This document shows positions 60,598-64,000 of a stretch of 64,000 nucleotides of DNA, piece by piece (position 1 is the stretch's first letter; each line of letters begins with the position of its first letter). Where the stretch lies: the NCBI RefSeq assembly GCF_012844455.2, contig NZ_JABBCQ020000013.1, positions 1-64,000 of the forward strand, read 5' to 3'. The translations under genes and the position numbers were made by a program. The notes under the pieces were generated by a model. That model did not search any database. It saw only the letters and a program-made list of their open reading frames with translations, and was not told where the DNA came from. This DNA comes from Comamonas suwonensis (GTDB lineage Bacteria; Pseudomonadota; Gammaproteobacteria; Burkholderiales; Burkholderiaceae_C).

Positions 60598-60630
60598 ACG
60601 CAGTATGCGCTTGAAGCTATCAAATCTGCA
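60598..60630. repeat. half copy of palindromic repeat A
   Basis: ACGCAGTATGCGCTTGAAGCTATCAAAT keeps one GCGCTT-GCTAT arm. It lies between the convergent ybbA-like and sstT genes. An earlier AAAAGGCCTTTTATTTAG could also contribute to termination. Confidence 0.4.
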
Positions 60631-61863
60631 TCAGATGCGGGGCACCTCTTCGCCGGCCTTGCGCTGGGCAGCGCGCCAGGCGGCGGCGGTAAATAGCACG
60701 TCGGTGGAGGAGTTGAGGGCGGTTTCGATCGAATCCTGAATCACTCCTATGACATAGCCCACGCCCACAACCTGCATGGCCACGTCGTTAGAGATGCCGA
60801 ACAGGCTGCAGGCCAGCGGAATCAGCAGCAGCGAACCACCGGCAACGCCTGAGGCACCGCAGGCGCTGATGGACGCCAGCACGCACAGCAAAATGGCGGT
60901 GGGAATATCCACCGCAATACCCAAGGTGTGTGCGGCGGCCAGCGACAGCACGCTGATGGTGATGGCCGCACCCGCCATGTTGATGGTGGCACCCAGCGGG
61001 ATGGAGATGCTGTAGGTGTCTTCGTCGAGCTTGAGCTTTTCAGCCAGCGCCAGATTGACAGGGATATTGGCTGCCGAGCTGCGGGTGAAGAAGGCTGTGA
61101 CAGCGCTTTCGCGCAGGCAGGTCAGCACCAATGGGTAGGGGTTGCGGCGGGTCTGGGTCCAGACGATGACAGGGTTGACCACCAGTGCCACAAACAGCAT
61201 GCAGCCCACCAGAACTATCAGCAGGTGCGCATAGTCCTTGAGGGCATCCAGACCGCCTTCAGAGAAGGTGGCAACGACCAGACCGAAGATGCCGAAAGGT
61301 GCCAGTCGAATAATGCCCTGAATGATGCGGGTGATGCCCTTGCCCAGATCATCCAGCACGGTGCGCGTGACTTCATTGGCGTGGCGCAGGGCAACACCCA
61401 GCGCAATGGCCCAGGCCAGAATGCCGATGTAATTGGCCTGCAGCAAGGCGTTGACGGGGTTGTCGAACGCGCTTTTGAGCACATTCATCAGTACCGTGCT
61501 GATGGCACCGGGCACACCCTGCGCGGCAGGTGCTTCGCGAAAGTGAATGACCGAGGGGAACAGCATGCTGGCGGCAACGCCCACGCAGGCGGCAGCCAGT
61601 GTGCCAATCAGATACAGCCAGATGACGGGCTTGATCTGCGTCTCCTGGCCGGGGCGGTGGTTGCTGATGGCGGCAATCACCAGCAGAAACACCAGTATCG
61701 GTGCTACGGCCTTGAGGGCGGAGATGAACAGCGTGCCCAAGAGAGAGGCGGGCTGGGCCGCAGCTGGTGCGAGCCAGGCCACGAGGCCGCCCAGAACCAG
61801 GGCCATCACAATCTGTAGCACCAGACTGGTGCGGTTAAGCCTGTCGAGCAAAGCGTTGAGCAT
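60631..61863 (-). CDS. sstT: Na+/serine-threonine symporter
   Basis: The 410-aa transporter of the dicarboxylate/amino acid:cation symporter family opens [22 protein letters not shown]. Family motifs are [14 protein letters not shown] near 260, [17 protein letters not shown] near 300 and the reentrant [24 protein letters not shown] near 345. It imports serine/threonine with sodium. A single-gene unit, convergent with ybbA. Confidence 0.93.
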   Translation of the reverse strand: MLNALLDRLNRTSLVLQIVMALVLGGLVAWLAPAAAQPASLLGTLFISALKAVAPILVFLLVIAAISNHRPGQETQIKPVIWLYLIGTLAAACVGVAASMLFPSVIHFREAPAAQGVPGAISTVLMNVLKSAFDNPVNALLQANYIGILAWAIALGVALRHANEVTRTVLDDLGKGITRIIQGIIRLAPFGIFGLVVATFSEGGLDALKDYAHLLIVLVGCMLFVALVVNPVIVWTQTRRNPYPLVLTCLRESAVTAFFTRSSAANIPVNLALAEKLKLDEDTYSISIPLGATINMAGAAITISVLSLAAAHTLGIAVDIPTAILLCVLASISACGASGVAGGSLLLIPLACSLFGISNDVAMQVVGVGYVIGVIQDSIETALNSSTDVLFTAAAWRAAQRKAGEEVPRI

Positions 61864-62166
61864 GCTGAGTATTTATTGTGGAAGGGGTGAGTGGGGGCAA
61901 GAGCACCTCTCGCCATGCATGCACATGGTGAAGAAGGTGGCCTGCCGTTTTTGTGATCAGAGGCACAGGTCTGGCCTGCACAGCGAGACGATCTCAGCGC
62001 GTCTGTAAGACCTGCTCCCGGCAAAAACATGGCGGGTGCGGCTGGATGAGTGGCGGCTTCGCCCTCAGGGGGCGCAGTGTAGCGGCAATGAAAAAACACA
62101 GCGGCCAGCCCAGACATGGCCCTGCGCGCGCCATGCCTGATGAAAAGGCCGGGATAATGTGGCCCT
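61864..62166. other. 303-nt intergenic region sstT/rlmB
   Basis: The two genes diverge from here. A short fragment resembling repeat B (GGCGGCTTCGCCCTCAGGGG, about 62050-62070) is present. No gene or clear promoter hexamers were found by eye. Confidence 0.4.
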
Positions 62167-62964
62167 ATGTCGTCCCCCAAAGTTCTTTTCGGCTTTCACG
62201 CCGTCGGCGTGCGTCTGAAGACCGCCCCCCAATCCATCGTCGAAGTCTATTTCGAGTCCTCGCGCCGCGATGCGCGCATGCGCCAGTTTCTGGACCGTGC
62301 CAAGGAAGCCGGCGTTCGCCTGATCGAAGCCGATGCCCTGCGTATCGCCAAGCTGGCTGGCTCGCATGGTCATCAGGGCGTAGCTGCACGCGTGGAAGAA
62401 ATCAAGGACACTCGTACGCTCAATGAGCTGCTGGAAGATCTGGAGGCCGACGGTGTCAAGGCACCTTTGCTGCTGGTACTGGACGGCGTGACCGATCCCC
62501 ACAATCTGGGTGCCTGCCTGCGCGTGGCCGATGGCGCTGGCGTTCACGCCGTGATCGCCCCCAAGGACCATGCGGCTGGTATCAATGCCACCGTGGCCAA
62601 GGTGGCCAGCGGCGCGGCTGAGACTGTGCCTTACTTCATGGTCACCAATCTGGCCCGCACCCTGAAGGAACTCAAGGATCGCGGTATCTGGATCATTGGT
62701 ACCAGCGGCGATGCCGATAAGCACCTCTACCAGATGGACCTGACTGGCCCTACGGCGCTGGTCCTAGGGGCTGAAGGCGATGGTATGCGTCAGCTCACCC
62801 GCAAAACTTGCGATGCACTGATCAGCATCCCCATGCAGGGCGCGGTGGAAAGCCTGAACGTCTCCGTGGCCAGCGGTGTTTGCTTATACGAAGCTCTGCG
62901 CCAGCGCGTGGCAACAGGTGCTGTGGCTGTTGGCGGTGCTGTCGCCGGTACAGCCAAGATCTGA
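62167..62964 (+). CDS. rlmB: 23S rRNA (guanosine-2'-O-)-methyltransferase
   Basis: The 265-aa SPOUT enzyme methylates G2251 of 23S rRNA in E. coli numbering. An N-terminal substrate-binding domain (about 1-75) precedes the knotted catalytic domain with LDGVTDPHNLGACLRVADG (near 120), ALVLGAEGDGMRQLT (near 198) and ISIPMQGAVESLNVSVASG (near 220). Length is standard. Terminator at 62990 follows. Confidence 0.95.
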   Translation: MSSPKVLFGFHAVGVRLKTAPQSIVEVYFESSRRDARMRQFLDRAKEAGVRLIEADALRIAKLAGSHGHQGVAARVEEIKDTRTLNELLEDLEADGVKAPLLLVLDGVTDPHNLGACLRVADGAGVHAVIAPKDHAAGINATVAKVASGAAETVPYFMVTNLARTLKELKDRGIWIIGTSGDADKHLYQMDLTGPTALVLGAEGDGMRQLTRKTCDALISIPMQGAVESLNVSVASGVCLYEALRQRVATGAVAVGGAVAGTAKI

Positions 62965-62989
62965 TCTGCGCCTCGGCTCTAAGCCATGC

Positions 62990-63024
62990 AGGTGCCTTCT
63001 GCGAAAGCAGAGGCACCTTTTTTA
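62990..63024 (+). terminator. terminator after rlmB
   Basis: AGGTGCC-T-TCTGC (62990-63002), GAAA loop, GCAGAGGCACCT (63007-63018), then TTTTTT. A 12-bp stem with one bulge and a GNRA loop. Confidence 0.9.
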
Positions 63025-63149
63025 TGGCCGCCGGGCTGCCCCAAGTAATAAGCAGCCTCTTTGAGGGGCAGCGGCCACATGTCAGTGGGCAAGCGTGAGG
63101 GCTTTTCTGGCTATTTGAGAGTGACTGAATCTGCGCATTCATGCAGGTT

Positions 63150-64000
63150 TCAGGCCGGTGACTGGTCAAATGGGGACTTGGCCGGATCTGCACGATTCGC
63201 ATCCAGCAGGTCTTGCACGGTGCGAGCCAGCTGATCCATATCCAGCGGCTTGAGCAAGGCCGTGCAGTCGCTTGCTTCCGGCTGTTCGGTGGGGGCTGTG
63301 CTGCACGTGAAAATGACGGGTATGCGCCGCTCCTCCTGTCTGAGTTTTTCCTGCATCTGCTCAACGCTCATCAAACCGGGAACCTGATCGGAGGCAATGA
63401 TGAGATCCACCTTCATGCCGTTGCTGATGTAGCGCAGCGCGACTTCAGGTTGGTAGGCTGTGACGACCGCGTAGCTCTGTTCATACAGGCGCTGAGCCAT
63501 GGCATTGCGGGTGTCCAGATCAGGTTCTATGAGCAATATCGCTGGGTGCTTGCCTTGCGCGCTGCGCTCGTGCGGATCTGGTGATACCGGCAGAGTTGGG
63601 GCCCGAGGAAAATAGAGGCTGACGGTGGTGCCCTGGCCCGGAGTGCTTTCCACCTCAATCAAGCCATGGGCATGGTCCATGAAATTTTTCACCATGGGCA
63701 GGCCCAGGCCTGCACCCTTACCCTCGGGTTTGGTGGTGAAGAACATATCAAAGACGCGGGCGAGCACCTCTTCGTTCATGCCTGTGCCGTTATCGGCCAC
63801 GCTGACCATCACATGCTCACCGGCATGGCTGGGGCGCTTGAGCAGCACATTTTCCATTGCCAACGTGATCTGGCCGTGCGCTTCGGTCGCATCGCGTGCG
63901 TTGATGCAGAGATTGATCAACGAATTTTCAAAATACAGCCTGTCCACGCTGATCGGCCAGACGCTGGCGGCGATGTGCAGTTGCAGGCCTGCGTCCTGCC
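63150..64000 (-). CDS. hybrid histidine kinase, C-terminal part (runs off the window)
   Basis: The frame is open to the right edge, so only about 283 C-terminal residues are visible. An HATPase_c domain is present: N-box FENSLINLCINARDA, G1 VADNGTG, G2 GKGAGLGLPMVKNF, GQGTTVSLYF. A C-terminal receiver-like domain of about 120 residues follows (AILLIEPDLDTRNAMAQRL, VDLIIASDQVPGLMS, LLKPLD). The usual acidic pair is EPD and the phospho-acceptor region is shortened, so it may be degenerate. It is a probable sensor kinase; the sensory and DHp parts lie outside. Confidence 0.9.
   Translation of the reverse strand, partial: QDAGLQLHIAASVWPISVDRLYFENSLINLCINARDATEAHGQITLAMENVLLKRPSHAGEHVMVSVADNGTGMNEEVLARVFDMFFTTKPEGKGAGLGLPMVKNFMDHAHGLIEVESTPGQGTTVSLYFPRAPTLPVSPDPHERSAQGKHPAILLIEPDLDTRNAMAQRLYEQSYAVVTAYQPEVALRYISNGMKVDLIIASDQVPGLMSVEQMQEKLRQEERRIPVIFTCSTAPTEQPEASDCTALLKPLDMDQLARTVQDLLDANRADPAKSPFDQSPA

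Noticed and set aside
1-64000. CRISPR array, rRNA operon, insertion sequence or replication origin
   Set aside because: No regularly spaced short direct repeats, rRNA-like blocks, transposase genes or DnaA-box clusters were seen on reading both strands.

Overview
The window looks like a chromosome segment of a Comamonas-type betaproteobacterium (Comamonadaceae, Burkholderiales). The core genes are GC-rich with strong GC3. Gene order (pepN-fbp-tRNA-Thr, thiO-thiS-thiG-thiE under a TPP riboswitch, bolA-yciB, msrB-selO) and short dispersed palindromes that contain AGCGCT and GCAGCTAT fit that family. The genus is an inference from remembered gene content, not from a database search.

Layout. 1-8.4 kb is accessory DNA of integrative-element type. 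It starts with plasmid/ICE-like small genes and a truncated gene end. A visibly AT-richer type II restriction-modification cargo follows (about 0.7-4.8 kb): a C5 cytosine methyltransferase, a C-type controller protein with a 35-bp C-box operator, and an endonuclease that closely resembles SgrAI. A CoiA/DUF6035-like nuclease gene overlaps the end of the methyltransferase gene. Next comes a second controller-like gene with its own C-box operator, facing an operon for a membrane protein, a small exported Cys-containing protein and an exported NlpC/P60-like cysteine peptidase. Two further unknown genes follow. 8.4-12.5 kb is a second small element: a 40-nt copy of the 5' half of tRNA-Thr, a tyrosine integrase, a NUMOD3-like small protein and two unknown genes. 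It ends at the intact tRNA-Thr(CGT) gene.

12.5-64 kb is core chromosome. It holds fbp, pepN, prfB (with its programmed +1 frameshift) and a chemotaxis receptor. An aminoglycoside-phosphotransferase-like kinase/acyl-CoA dehydrogenase pair and a Crp/Fnr regulator follow. A thiamine block comes next: thiO-S-G-E behind one TPP riboswitch, divergent thiD, and a CytX-like permease behind a second TPP riboswitch. Then come an ECF sigma/anti-sigma pair with an exported protein, ppiC-bolA-yciB, msrB-selO and an acyl-CoA ligase. A DUF4123 gene of type VI secretion type, broken by one in-frame TAA, follows. Next is a Liv-type ABC transporter with tandem duplicated binding proteins, then a beta-oxidation set (FadB-like multienzyme, thiolase, large acyl-CoA dehydrogenase). 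The rest is a patatin lipoprotein, an MFS transporter, a BON lipoprotein, a cystathionine beta-lyase, a DUF2189 membrane protein, tesA facing a YbbA-like ATPase, sstT, rlmB and the C-terminal part of a hybrid histidine kinase.

The most interesting parts are the two controller-protein (C-box) circuits 3 kb apart in one island, only one of which belongs to a recognisable restriction system. Next are the inverted half-tRNA beside the integrase and the interrupted DUF4123 unit. No CRISPR array, rRNA gene or insertion sequence was seen.
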